Shown here: positions 6,368 through 13,090 of the stretch, piece after piece | Layout of the letters: the number at the start of each line of letters is the position of its first letter | How positions within the stretch are numbered: position 1 is the stretch's first letter | NCBI GenBank assembly: GCA_902385025.1 | Contig: CABMDX010000218.1 | Coordinates: 1 to 13,965, forward strand | Reading direction: 5' to 3' | Length of the DNA stretch: 13,965 nt | From: an uncultured archaeon | GTDB taxonomy: Archaea; Halobacteriota; Methanosarcinia; Methanotrichales; Methanotrichaceae | Notes under the pieces: model-generated | Told to the model about the DNA's origin: nothing | The model's database searches: none | Seen by the model: only the letters and a program-made list of their open reading frames with translations | Made by a program: the position numbers and the translations under genes

Positions 6368-7633
6368 TCAAGTGGCCGGATATACAAATGTTCCTTTGTA
6401 TTCCACTCCCTGGAACTTTTCCAGATATTCCTTATGCATTGCCTCCGGATCCAGATCCTTTAATTGATCCGGATTAAACCACTTAGCCAAATAGGCAAGT
6501 CCCACAAACCACCTTGGGCGGCTGGTAACCTCTGTGGTCATGAGGTACACTTTCTTGTCCTTTGCCGCACTCACCTGAGACAGCTCAGGAGCTTCAACTA
6601 TGCTCTTCCAGAGAGCCTTCATCTGGGTGTCATTGGAAATGCTGTAGCCACCGGGAGAGCTCCATGTGAAGATCATCTTTGGATTCTCTTTGACCACCCA
6701 CTCCGGGTCAACTGTCGGATACATGCCGCCCGTTCCACCCGTCAGGTTATGGGCAATGTTTACTCCACCGGCAAGGCCGCAAAGCATGTCCACAATTGAT
6801 CCATTGGAGCCGCTCTTCCAGAGATTGCTTGATGTGTAATAGATGGGATAGACAGTTGGTCTCTTATCCTCTGGAATGGATGATATTCGCGTCTCAATCA
6901 GATCAATGGATTTGCCTGCATAGTCCGTGAACTCCTTCGCTTCGTCCTTCTTGCCGAGGATATAGCCCAACGCGGTCATTTCAGCCAGAGAATAATCCGG
7001 ATAGGTAAATCCCATGCGAATTACAGCGATTCCTGAGCCTTCCAGCTTGTCCTCCAGTTTTTCAGTATCAGGAGTCCTTAAATCTGCAATGACGATATCA
7101 GGCTTGAGGCTCAATATGGCTTCGATATCCGGCTCGCTCCATTTTCCTACTGTCCGAAGATTGCCAAGTTCTGGGAAGAAATCCTTATTCGACCCCTCGA
7201 CCATGGACGTGCCGATTCCAATGACCGTGTCCGTAGCCTTAACGCATCTGATTGCCTCTGCACAGGCCAGGTTTAGAATTGCGATCTTTTCGACTGGCAT
7301 TGGAACTGTGACTATTTTGGCCTTGTCATAGATGGTAAAAGTCTTGAGAGTCAGATGATCCTCGGTTGAATTGATGATCTTCTGGATCTGCTTGATGTCT
7401 TCGATATCTACAATGCCGTCTCGATTCGCGTCTGCCAGCTCTGTGGCCGGACTCTTTCCTGCTATAACATCTCTTGCATAAGCGATATCTGATTCATCTA
7501 TGGTGTCATCCTGATTGGCATTGCCGAATATCTCCAGGCAATATCCCGAGGCTGATGCAAGCAACATAGCTGATGCGGCCCAAATCAAGATTATTATCAT
7601 GATAGCTTTTCTGTTCATATTATGCTTTGGCAA
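6368..7633 (-). CDS. SBP2: secreted substrate-binding protein with N-terminal dockerin-like EF-hand pair
   Basis: Extracellular binding protein of the BtuF/FecB superfamily with a calcium-binding module between signal peptide and ligand domain. In 421-residue numbering the signal peptide covers about 6-30 (NMNRKAIMIIILIW, then an Ala/Ser-rich end). Loop 1 is NANQDDTIDESD (38-49) and loop 2 is DANRDGIVDIED (68-79); each matches the dockerin type I pattern DxNxDGxxDxxD and is followed by a helix. The binding domain begins near 97 (TFTIYDKAKIVTVPMPVEKI), continues with GIGTSM and ends with GTFVYP. Start choice is uncertain. GGAGG at 7641-7645 is correctly spaced (7 nt) for TTG at 7633, too close for ATG 7639 and far for ATG 7618; longer frames reach 7669. 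The protein before about residue 6 is thus provisional. The ligand is unknown; a metal chelate or corrinoid is likely. Confidence 0.88.
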   Translation of the reverse strand: MPKHNMNRKAIMIIILIWAASAMLLASASGYCLEIFGNANQDDTIDESDIAYARDVIAGKSPATELADANRDGIVDIEDIKQIQKIINSTEDHLTLKTFTIYDKAKIVTVPMPVEKIAILNLACAEAIRCVKATDTVIGIGTSMVEGSNKDFFPELGNLRTVGKWSEPDIEAILSLKPDIVIADLRTPDTEKLEDKLEGSGIAVIRMGFTYPDYSLAEMTALGYILGKKDEAKEFTDYAGKSIDLIETRISSIPEDKRPTVYPIYYTSSNLWKSGSNGSIVDMLCGLAGGVNIAHNLTGGTGGMYPTVDPEWVVKENPKMIFTWSSPGGYSISNDTQMKALWKSIVEAPELSQVSAAKDKKVYLMTTEVTSRPRWFVGLAYLAKWFNPDQLKDLDPEAMHKEYLEKFQGVEYKGTFVYPAT

Positions 7634-7688
7634 ATCCATTCCTCCTTTTAAAATCCTCCAGAATATCATTGTTCATTCACATCTTCTC

Positions 7689-7720
7689 TAATACGTATTA
7701 CGAAATGCGTATCAATTGAT
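7689..7720. promoter_or_regulatory. Paired palindromes in the SBP2 leader region
   Basis: TAATACGTATTA (7689-7700) is a perfect 12-bp palindrome and ATCAATTGAT (7711-7720) a perfect 10-bp palindrome, separated by CGAAATGCGT. TACG-type half-sites recur between them. They lie 55-90 nt before the SBP2 start and just downstream of the TATA-like TTATTATAG (minus strand, about 7750-7758), where a repressor could block transcription. Operator function is inference. Confidence 0.4.
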
Positions 7721-7789
7721 GTTATGATTCTTTCTGCTAATAACATTTTCTATAATAACATCTCTTATTTGTAATAAAAGGAAATGAAC

Positions 7790-9811
7790 TCATGTATTGG
7801 GCTCAAATATGAGTTTTTTCTCTCCGTCCACAATATTGTAGAGCACTTCCGGGCTCAAACCGGATATTGGATAGTACCTTCCGCCTGACGTTTCTGCGAT
7901 CTCTCGGCAGTAGCCGAGCCTCATGTCCATGAAGGAGCTTTCCACAACTTCAGTGTCGATGACAATTGTATGCACGCCAAGTTGCTTGGATCTCTCTGAG
8001 ATCTCCATCAGCTCGTCTCTGATCTTGCCGCCCATTCCCACATTGGCCCTGCCATCGGATATGAGGACCATCATGGGCTTGGTCTCAGAGTCCTTTCTCA
8101 GCTCTCCTTGCAGGAGCTGCAGGCCCCTGGAAAGGCCAGCGGAAAGCGGTGTCTTGCCGCCCGTAGGAAGCTCTCGCAGGCAACCTAAAGCCAGGTCCAC
8201 GCTGGAGCAGAGCGGCAAAATTAGCTCTGCATCCTTGCCCTTGAAAGCCACCATTCCGATCTTATCCCTCTTCTGGTATGAGTCAACAAGCATAGAGAGA
8301 ACAGCACCCTTGGCGCTCTCCATCCTCTGCATGGAGCCCATGGAGCCGCTGGCGTCCACCACGAAGAGAACCACGGCTGAGGTCTTTCCAACCCGCTCCT
8401 TCTCTCGAATATCCTCGCCCTTCACCTTGATGGCATTGGGGCCAAATCTGACCTTTTGGTATGGAGCAGCAGCTCGAATGGTGGCGTCGATGGCGATGTC
8501 TTTGCCCTCCTGGGGCATCCTCTGGCGCAGATACCGGCCGCGGTTACGCAGGGCGAGGGTATTCATTCTCCTGCCACTGGTCTTGCGGCGCGGTATTCTG
8601 TCCCTCTTGCGGGGCATATTTATCTGGCGAACATCGATGGGGGAGCCTATCTCGAAGACCTGCTCCTGAGGCTGAGTGGCCTCGGTCTGGTCTGTGTCCT
8701 TCTGCTCGTCAGGCTCCTGGGGCTGCTGCTCTTGTTCTTTTTGTTGCTTGGGATTTTGCTGCTGGTGTTCGTGCTGATGCTGCTCAATCGACTTTTCCAT
8801 CTTCTCCTTGTTCAGGGTAGGCGGCTCGAAGGGCCTGCTTCTCATCCTGTGCGCCAGGGCCAGCTCCATGGCCTTCTTCACATCCTCCTGGTTGACCTCC
8901 ACCCTGCCATCAAAGGCGGCTATGGTCTTGGCGGTCCTGGTGATCACAATCTCCGCCCGATGCGTCTTGACTCCAAGGTCGATGCAGGTTGAAGCGACAG
9001 CGCGCAGGAGATCGTCGCTCATGCTGACTTGCCTGAGGAGCCGACGTGCCCGGGATATCTTCTCCTTCATCTCTGCCTGGCCTATCTGGCTCCTTTCAGT
9101 GAAACCATCAGGATCGGCATCAAAGGCTTCCGCCATCTTGGCGATCTGCATCCTCTGGTCGATATCATCTATGCCCACAACGCTTACCTGCAGCCCGAAT
9201 CGATCCAGAAGCTGAGGCCGGATCTCTCCCTCTTCAGGGTTCATGGTTCCCACGAGAATGAATTTGGAGGGATGAGCTACAGATACCCCTTCCCGCTCCA
9301 CGATATTTACTCCCATGGCAGCCGAATCCAGGAGTACATCGGCCACATGATCGTCCAGCAAATTAACCTCGTCAATGTAGAGTATTCCGCGATTGGAGGC
9401 TGCGAGTATTCCAGGTTCGAGGGCCTTGATGCCTTCCTTGATAGCTCTCTCGACATTCAACGATCCCACAACTCGGTCTTCTGTTGCCCCCAAAGGAAGG
9501 TCGATCACCGGTGTCTTTCGCTCGATTTCGTTTATCTGGTTCATTTGACTCTTCACTAAGCACAGGTCGCACATATCCTCAGGATTTCTGGGATCGCAAT
9601 TGAATGGGCAATCTTCAACTACCGGAATATTCTCAAGGAGGTCGGCCAGGGCACGCACAGCAGTCGATTTGGCAGTGCCCTTATCGCCCCTGATCAGGAC
9701 GCCCCCTATGCGTGGATTAATCGCATTCAGAATCAGGGCGAACTTCATGTCGTCCTGCCCAACAATGGATGTAAATGGTATGGTTTTTCGCTTCAAGTGG
9801 TGCATTGTCAT
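7790..9811 (-). CDS. Fused ChlI/ChlD-type metal chelatase ATPase-VWA subunit (putative cobaltochelatase)
   Basis: A 673-residue AAA+ motor joined to a von Willebrand A domain, as in the magnesium/cobalt chelatase partners of a large ChlH/CobN-type subunit. Metal insertion would serve cobalamin or a related tetrapyrrole. Visible motifs: Walker [10 protein letters not shown] (42-50), Walker B ILYIDE (143-148), sensor region GTMNPEEGE (188-196) and RPQLLDRFG (198-206). A Cys cluster of pattern CX3CX8CX2C (68, 72, 81, 84) lies between the Walker motifs and could bind zinc. A Gln/His/Glu-rich linker (about 343-385) precedes the VWA domain, whose MIDAS residues are DASGS (486-490), Thr554 and Asp586 (SDGRAN). 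The length fits the fused family. Start ATG at 9811, with a second ATG two codons on. No large chelatase subunit is in view. The metal is inferred from organism and context, not read from the sequence. Confidence 0.93.
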   Translation of the reverse strand: MTMHHLKRKTIPFTSIVGQDDMKFALILNAINPRIGGVLIRGDKGTAKSTAVRALADLLENIPVVEDCPFNCDPRNPEDMCDLCLVKSQMNQINEIERKTPVIDLPLGATEDRVVGSLNVERAIKEGIKALEPGILAASNRGILYIDEVNLLDDHVADVLLDSAAMGVNIVEREGVSVAHPSKFILVGTMNPEEGEIRPQLLDRFGLQVSVVGIDDIDQRMQIAKMAEAFDADPDGFTERSQIGQAEMKEKISRARRLLRQVSMSDDLLRAVASTCIDLGVKTHRAEIVITRTAKTIAAFDGRVEVNQEDVKKAMELALAHRMRSRPFEPPTLNKEKMEKSIEQHQHEHQQQNPKQQKEQEQQPQEPDEQKDTDQTEATQPQEQVFEIGSPIDVRQINMPRKRDRIPRRKTSGRRMNTLALRNRGRYLRQRMPQEGKDIAIDATIRAAAPYQKVRFGPNAIKVKGEDIREKERVGKTSAVVLFVVDASGSMGSMQRMESAKGAVLSMLVDSYQKRDKIGMVAFKGKDAELILPLCSSVDLALGCLRELPTGGKTPLSAGLSRGLQLLQGELRKDSETKPMMVLISDGRANVGMGGKIRDELMEISERSKQLGVHTIVIDTEVVESSFMDMRLGYCREIAETSGGRYYPISGLSPEVLYNIVDGEKKLIFEPNT

Positions 9812-9840
9812 CGCCTTTTTAGAATAGCTTAATGCATACG

Positions 9841-9848
9841 TATATAAG
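9841..9848 (-). promoter_or_regulatory. TATA box of the chelatase gene
   Basis: CTTATATA read on the minus strand, centred about 33 nt upstream of the ATG at 9811. Transcription would then begin only a few nucleotides before the start codon, so the mRNA probably has almost no leader. This fits the absence of a strong ribosome site (only AAAGGCG directly before the ATG). Confidence 0.5.
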
Positions 9849-9975
9849 GCTTTACATTGTATTAAAAAGTGTTAATTTTTTAATTAATTTGGTACATTTT
9901 GTATCAAAATTTTATTAAGTAATAAAATAAATTTGCAATTATTATACCTTTTGAGGCTGGTCGATGTCCGTTAAA

Positions 9976-9995
9976 TCATGATCAATGGATCATGA
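9976..9995. repeat. Perfect 20-bp dyad
   Basis: TCATGATC (9976-9983) and GATCATGA (9988-9995) are exact reverse complements around a 4-nt AATG centre. This is compact enough for a dimeric DNA-binding protein or a small RNA hairpin. It is 165 nt from the chelatase start and 350 nt from the permease start. Confidence 0.5.
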
Positions 9996-10012
9996 GGTAC
10001 ACGGGAAAAGTC

Positions 10013-10039
10013 TATTTTGGCCATGGTATTTCCAAAATA
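10013..10039. repeat. Perfect 8-bp inverted repeat next to the dyad
   Basis: TATTTTGG (10013-10020) and CCAAAATA (10032-10039) pair exactly over an 11-nt spacer that itself contains CCATGG. It lies 17 nt after the preceding dyad, so the two may form one element. Confidence 0.45.
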
Positions 10040-10175
10040 ATGAACTCGTATCTAAATGATGTTTAAAAATGATAAATTATAAAGGATATTATGATGAAGT
10101 ATTACTAATTACAAAAGACTTATTAATAAGAGTATACATGAGCAGATTTCAAAGATCGAATTTGGGGAATTTGGC

Positions 10176-10346
10176 ATGAAGATTTTCTATGGTTTAGCTA
10201 ATGGTTTTCTTCCTCTTCTGTTTTCAGGGGATGGCTGCCGCCTTCCGGAAGATCGCGGCTTTTGGAGATACCTTTGTAGAAGATATTGCAGCCCGAGATG
10301 TAAATTTAACGAATCGCAAGGAACATTGCACATTCTGGGGCATTAA
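10176..10346 (+). CDS. Candidate small Cys-rich ORF ending at the permease start codon
   Basis: A 56-codon ORF starting at ATG 10176 with GGGG 9 nt upstream. Its stop TAA directly abuts the permease ATG (TAAATG), an arrangement common in translational coupling. The product has a short hydrophobic N-terminus (KIFYGLANGFLPLLF) and four cysteines in a basic segment (C21, C34, C38, C42). I recognise no family. Another ORF in the +1 frame over the same DNA looks equally protein-like, so at most one of the two is likely real, and both may be chance. Confidence 0.25.
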   Translation: MKIFYGLANGFLPLLFSGDGCRLPEDRGFWRYLCRRYCSPRCKFNESQGTLHILGH

Positions 10347-10356
10347 ATGTCGCTAG
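10201..10356 (+). CDS. Alternative small ORF overlapping the permease start
   Basis: A 51-codon ORF from ATG 10201 (also possible from ATG 10231, 41 codons) whose stop TAG lies inside the permease gene, overlapping its start by 10 nt. The part from residue 11 (MAAAFRKIAAFGDTFVEDIAARD) has an ordinary soluble-protein composition and better codons than the competing frame. The ribosome site is poor. It might instead be a remnant of a decayed gene. No homology is recognised. Confidence 0.22.
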   Translation: MVFFLFCFQGMAAAFRKIAAFGDTFVEDIAARDVNLTNRKEHCTFWGIKCR

Positions 10357-11426
10357 AGTATTCCAGAAAAAAACCAAACGCGAACATTGGTGCGGTATAT
10401 CAGAAATTCATTGACCGAAAGATGCATTTCCTCATTTTGCTAATTTTGGTCATAATTGCATTGGCAGGCTATGCTGCCACGCGAGGCTCAGCAGATATCA
10501 GCGTTATGGAAGTCTATACAACTATCCTGGCCAAGTTCCTGCCCGGCACTTTTCAAACCACCTGGTTTTCGGACACCATTGTATGGGGCTTACGGCTGCA
10601 CAGGATCCTTCTGGCCATTGTGGGAGGGATCGGCCTGTCCATTGCCGGTGCCGTCATGCAGGGAATCCTAAAAAATCCCCTGGCGAGCCCTTTCACCTTG
10701 GGCATCTCATCTGCAGCGGGCTTTGGAGCGGCCATGGCGATCGTCATGGGCGCCGGCTTTGTTGGCGGCGAATGGCTGATCGTGGGAAATGCCTTCGTCT
10801 TCACTCTGCTTGCCTCTTTCGCAGTTTATGGACTGGCAAAGTACAAGGGCATCACGCCTGAGACCATGATCCTGGCAGGCATCGCAATAATGTATCTATT
10901 CCAGGCATTGACAAGCTTCCTGCAATATGTTGGCCATGCCGAGCAGGTGCAGGAAGTTGTATTCTGGATGATGGGCTCACTTGGCAGATCCTCCTGGGAT
11001 AAGGTCTGGATCGTCACAGGTGTCATTGTCATCTGCTTTCCCTATATTCTCCTCAAATCCTGGGATATCAATGCCCTGGGGACCGGAGATGAAACCGCGA
11101 AGAGCCTGGGTGTAAATGTGGAGAAAACGCGCGTGATCTGCATGATGCTGGTCTCGTTCATCACCGCCAGCGTGATCTGCTTTACGGGCACTATCGGGTT
11201 CATCGGTCTGGTCGCGCCTCACATAACCAGGATGGTGATCGGCGGAGACCACAGATTTTTGTTTCCTGCCTCTGCCCTGATAGGAGCAATTCTGCTCCTG
11301 GGCGCAGATACCCTGGCCAGAACAATCCTGGCGCCTGTGATCCTTCCGGTGGGCATCATGACATCCTTCCTGGGAGTGCCTTTCTTCATCTACCTCTTCA
11401 TGCGCCGAAAGAAGGTGTTCTGGTGA
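10347..11426 (+). CDS. FecCD/BtuC-type ABC importer permease
   Basis: A 359-residue inner subunit of a cobalamin, iron-chelate or haem importer, which works as a homodimer with a cytosolic ATPase and takes substrate from a binding protein. About ten hydrophobic segments fit the BtuC fold. Family blocks: LRLHRILLAIVGG (82-94), GAVMQGILKNPLASPFTLG (101-119), the ATPase-coupling stretch GDETAKSLGV (247-256) and GFIGLVAPHITR (284-295) before GADTLART (319-326). The start ATG 10347 has GGGG 6 nt upstream and an in-frame TAA immediately before it, so no upstream extension is possible; a second Met at 26 begins the first membrane segment. The binding proteins downstream on the same strand are its likely partners, although a terminator and separate promoters intervene. 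No importer ATPase is seen in the window. Confidence 0.94.
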   Translation: MSLEYSRKKPNANIGAVYQKFIDRKMHFLILLILVIIALAGYAATRGSADISVMEVYTTILAKFLPGTFQTTWFSDTIVWGLRLHRILLAIVGGIGLSIAGAVMQGILKNPLASPFTLGISSAAGFGAAMAIVMGAGFVGGEWLIVGNAFVFTLLASFAVYGLAKYKGITPETMILAGIAIMYLFQALTSFLQYVGHAEQVQEVVFWMMGSLGRSSWDKVWIVTGVIVICFPYILLKSWDINALGTGDETAKSLGVNVEKTRVICMMLVSFITASVICFTGTIGFIGLVAPHITRMVIGGDHRFLFPASALIGAILLLGADTLARTILAPVILPVGIMTSFLGVPFFIYLFMRRKKVFW

Positions 11427-11440
11427 GCTGACTGGTGGGG

Positions 11441-11516
11441 CCCTCAGAAAACTTTTTTGAGGAGGGAGAAGGGCTTCTGCATTTTGCAGGAACCATTTTT
11501 TATCTTGGTTTTTATA
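11441..11516 (+). terminator. Terminator region after the permease
   Basis: Several small hairpins with T-runs follow the permease stop: CCTCA/TGAGG around ACTTTTTT (11442-11462), CTGCA (11477-11481) with TGCAG (11485-11489), and AACCA (11491-11495) with TGGTT (11506-11510) ahead of TTTATATTATTTTT. Together they make a credible stop before the separately promoted SBP3 gene. Confidence 0.45.
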
Positions 11517-11631
11517 TTATTTTTGGCTTCAAGTCTTGCTTGGACATATATCCATTCTTGCTATTAAGTTGCAGATAACATAATTGCAGTTTTCATCATA
11601 TTTTTTGTAACTATTTTCTCTATAGATGATA

Positions 11632-11681
11632 CTAAGTCATACGATTTGCAGCAAGATTTATAAATAGGGATCTTGACTTAG
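11632..11681. promoter_or_regulatory. SBP3 promoter: TATA box centred in an inverted repeat
   Basis: TTTATAAATA (11657-11666) is a near-consensus archaeal TATA box about 55 nt before the start codon. It lies between exact reverse-complement octamers CTAAGTCA (11632-11639) and TGACTTAG (11674-11681). A ribosome site GAGGG follows 8 nt before the ATG. The TATA box is well supported; use of the flanking repeat as an operator is inference. Confidence 0.6.
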
Positions 11682-11716
11682 CCCACAACTAACATCAGAC
11701 AAAGAGGGATTGTTTA

Positions 11717-12814
11717 ATGCCATCAAAGGCTCTGTGGAGCTATCTAGCCGTCATCTTGTGCATCATTATGACATCTCTTCCGGCTGCAGCCGAGGATGCC
11801 AGGTATCCGATGACGATCACCGATTCCGCCGGTCGGGAAGTGACCATTTTCATGCCGATTCAGAGAATAATTCCGCTCAATACGAATGCTGCTGAGGTCG
11901 TTTCCATGCTCAAAGCTGTGGATAGAGTTGTAGCAGTAGATGCGGATGAGAAGACGAAGAGTGAGATGCCAAAGGAGCTTAAGAAGAAACAGACCGTTGG
12001 CAAATGGAGCGATCCGGATTATGAGATGATCGGCGAGATAGCAAAAGGTGCAGGAGACACAATTGCTCCGGATATTCTGGTCATCACTTATCCAGAAGCT
12101 GATAAGCCCTATGGAGCCCTTGCCGTGGAGAAGGGCCTTTCATCCTTCAAGAACATCACCGTCGTCGGATTCAAGCTCTCTCGCCCGGAGAATATGAGCG
12201 AGGAGATAATGAAGATCGGAATCCTCCTGGGCGAGGAGAAAGAAGCCGAGAACTATATCGAATGGTATGAAGGCCATAAGAATGAGATCAAAAAGGCTGT
12301 CCAGGGCAAGGTCCGCCCCAGGGTCTATGTGGAGGTCTATAATAACGGGGCGGGATTAGGTGCCTTGCCCTCAGTCGGAAAAGCTTCGGCCCTATTCAAT
12401 CAAATCGATTTTGCAGGGGGACACAATATATGCAGCAATTTAAAGGATATGTCGCCCAAGGTCGATTGGGAGTGGGTTACGACTCAGAATCCTGATGTGA
12501 TAGTCAGCTTGCAGTCCACGGACAACATCGGATGGGAGAAGGCGCCAAGCACCGACAGCATAAAGCTGGAGAAGGTGAGAAATGAGATCATCAGCCGTCC
12601 AGGAGCATCGGCCATTTCGGCTGTGAAGAACGGACGGGTCTATGTTGTAAGCGGAAGCCAGTTCTACGGTATGGACAGCATCGTTGGCATAGGATATTTC
12701 GCAAAGCTATTCCATCCTGAAGTTGACCTAGACCCTGAGCAGATCTACAAGGAATACCTTGAGCGCATGGGAGTTGAATATCCAAAAGAACGGATCTTGA
12801 TCTATCCCAACTGA
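11717..12814 (+). CDS. SBP3: secreted iron/cobalamin-type substrate-binding protein
   Basis: A 365-residue extracellular binding protein of the BtuF/FecB superfamily, without the EF-hand module of SBP1 and SBP2. The signal peptide (PSKALWSYLAVILCIIM, cleavage near SLPAAA, 21-26) leads directly into the first strand YPMTITDSAGREVT and the family segment MPIQRIIPLNTNAAEVV. Downstream are VGKWSDPDYEMI, WEWVTTQNPDVIVSLQ, NGRVYVVSG and a closing ILIYPN motif shared with the other binding proteins. The ATG at 11717 has GAGGG 8 nt upstream and its own TATA box. The next gene is a paralogue with a very similar leader and signal peptide, so the pair arose by tandem duplication. It is the nearest binding protein to the FecCD permease and probably delivers ligand to it. 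The ligand cannot be told from sequence. Confidence 0.92.
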   Translation: MPSKALWSYLAVILCIIMTSLPAAAEDARYPMTITDSAGREVTIFMPIQRIIPLNTNAAEVVSMLKAVDRVVAVDADEKTKSEMPKELKKKQTVGKWSDPDYEMIGEIAKGAGDTIAPDILVITYPEADKPYGALAVEKGLSSFKNITVVGFKLSRPENMSEEIMKIGILLGEEKEAENYIEWYEGHKNEIKKAVQGKVRPRVYVEVYNNGAGLGALPSVGKASALFNQIDFAGGHNICSNLKDMSPKVDWEWVTTQNPDVIVSLQSTDNIGWEKAPSTDSIKLEKVRNEIISRPGASAISAVKNGRVYVVSGSQFYGMDSIVGIGYFAKLFHPEVDLDPEQIYKEYLERMGVEYPKERILIYPN

Positions 12815-12876
12815 CAGCGATGAAATTGGATGTTCCGGAGATCATGTGAATTGAATGACACATAAGTCAAATCAAT

Positions 12877-12898
12877 ATTTATTATTTTTTTATTTTAT
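12877..12898 (+). terminator. T-rich termination tract after SBP3
   Basis: About 65 nt past the SBP3 stop, a run TTTATTATTTTTTTATTTT occurs without a strong hairpin. Archaeal RNA polymerase commonly stops at such U-tracts, so SBP3 and SBP4 are probably separate transcripts. Confidence 0.4.
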
Positions 12899-13015
12899 TA
12901 TAATTAACTGACAAAGCTTAAGCACAGCAATAAAGCCTCATCATAGACCTGCACAGTTATTCTTAACATAATTCTCAAAAAATTTATAATACAAAATAGC
13001 ACGCTTTTAGATATA

Positions 13016-13067
13016 CTTATAAATAATAAGCACGAATTGACGCAGGTTATAGCAAACAATGCGTCAA
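13016..13067 (+). promoter_or_regulatory. SBP4 promoter with inverted repeat in the leader
   Basis: CTTATAAATA (13016-13025) is a TATA box about 66 nt before the start. Downstream, TTGACGCA (13037-13044) and TGCGTCAA (13060-13067) are exact reverse complements around 15 nt and bracket the expected transcription start. The left arm shares the pattern TTGACNNAG with the right arm of the SBP3 promoter repeat. It could be an operator or a leader hairpin. Confidence 0.55.
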
Positions 13068-13090
13068 GCAAAACGAGGAGGGATTATTCA

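Larger units (their letters stand above)
9849..10175. other. Divergent intergenic region upstream of the permease
   Basis: AT-rich region between the chelatase (leftward) and the permease (rightward), without a gene I can support. It holds two strong dyads (9976-10039) and several promoter-like stretches for rightward transcription: ATTATAAAGG near 10076-10085 and the 12-bp palindrome CTTATTAATAAG at 10119-10130. Which one drives the permease cannot be decided from sequence. Confidence 0.5.

Noticed and set aside
7923..8992. Long plus-strand ORFs (up to 248 codons) opposite the chelatase gene
   Set aside because: They lie fully antisense to a gene with intact AAA+ and VWA motifs, and their Ser/Leu/Pro-rich products have no recognisable domain. 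They reflect codon bias of the real gene.
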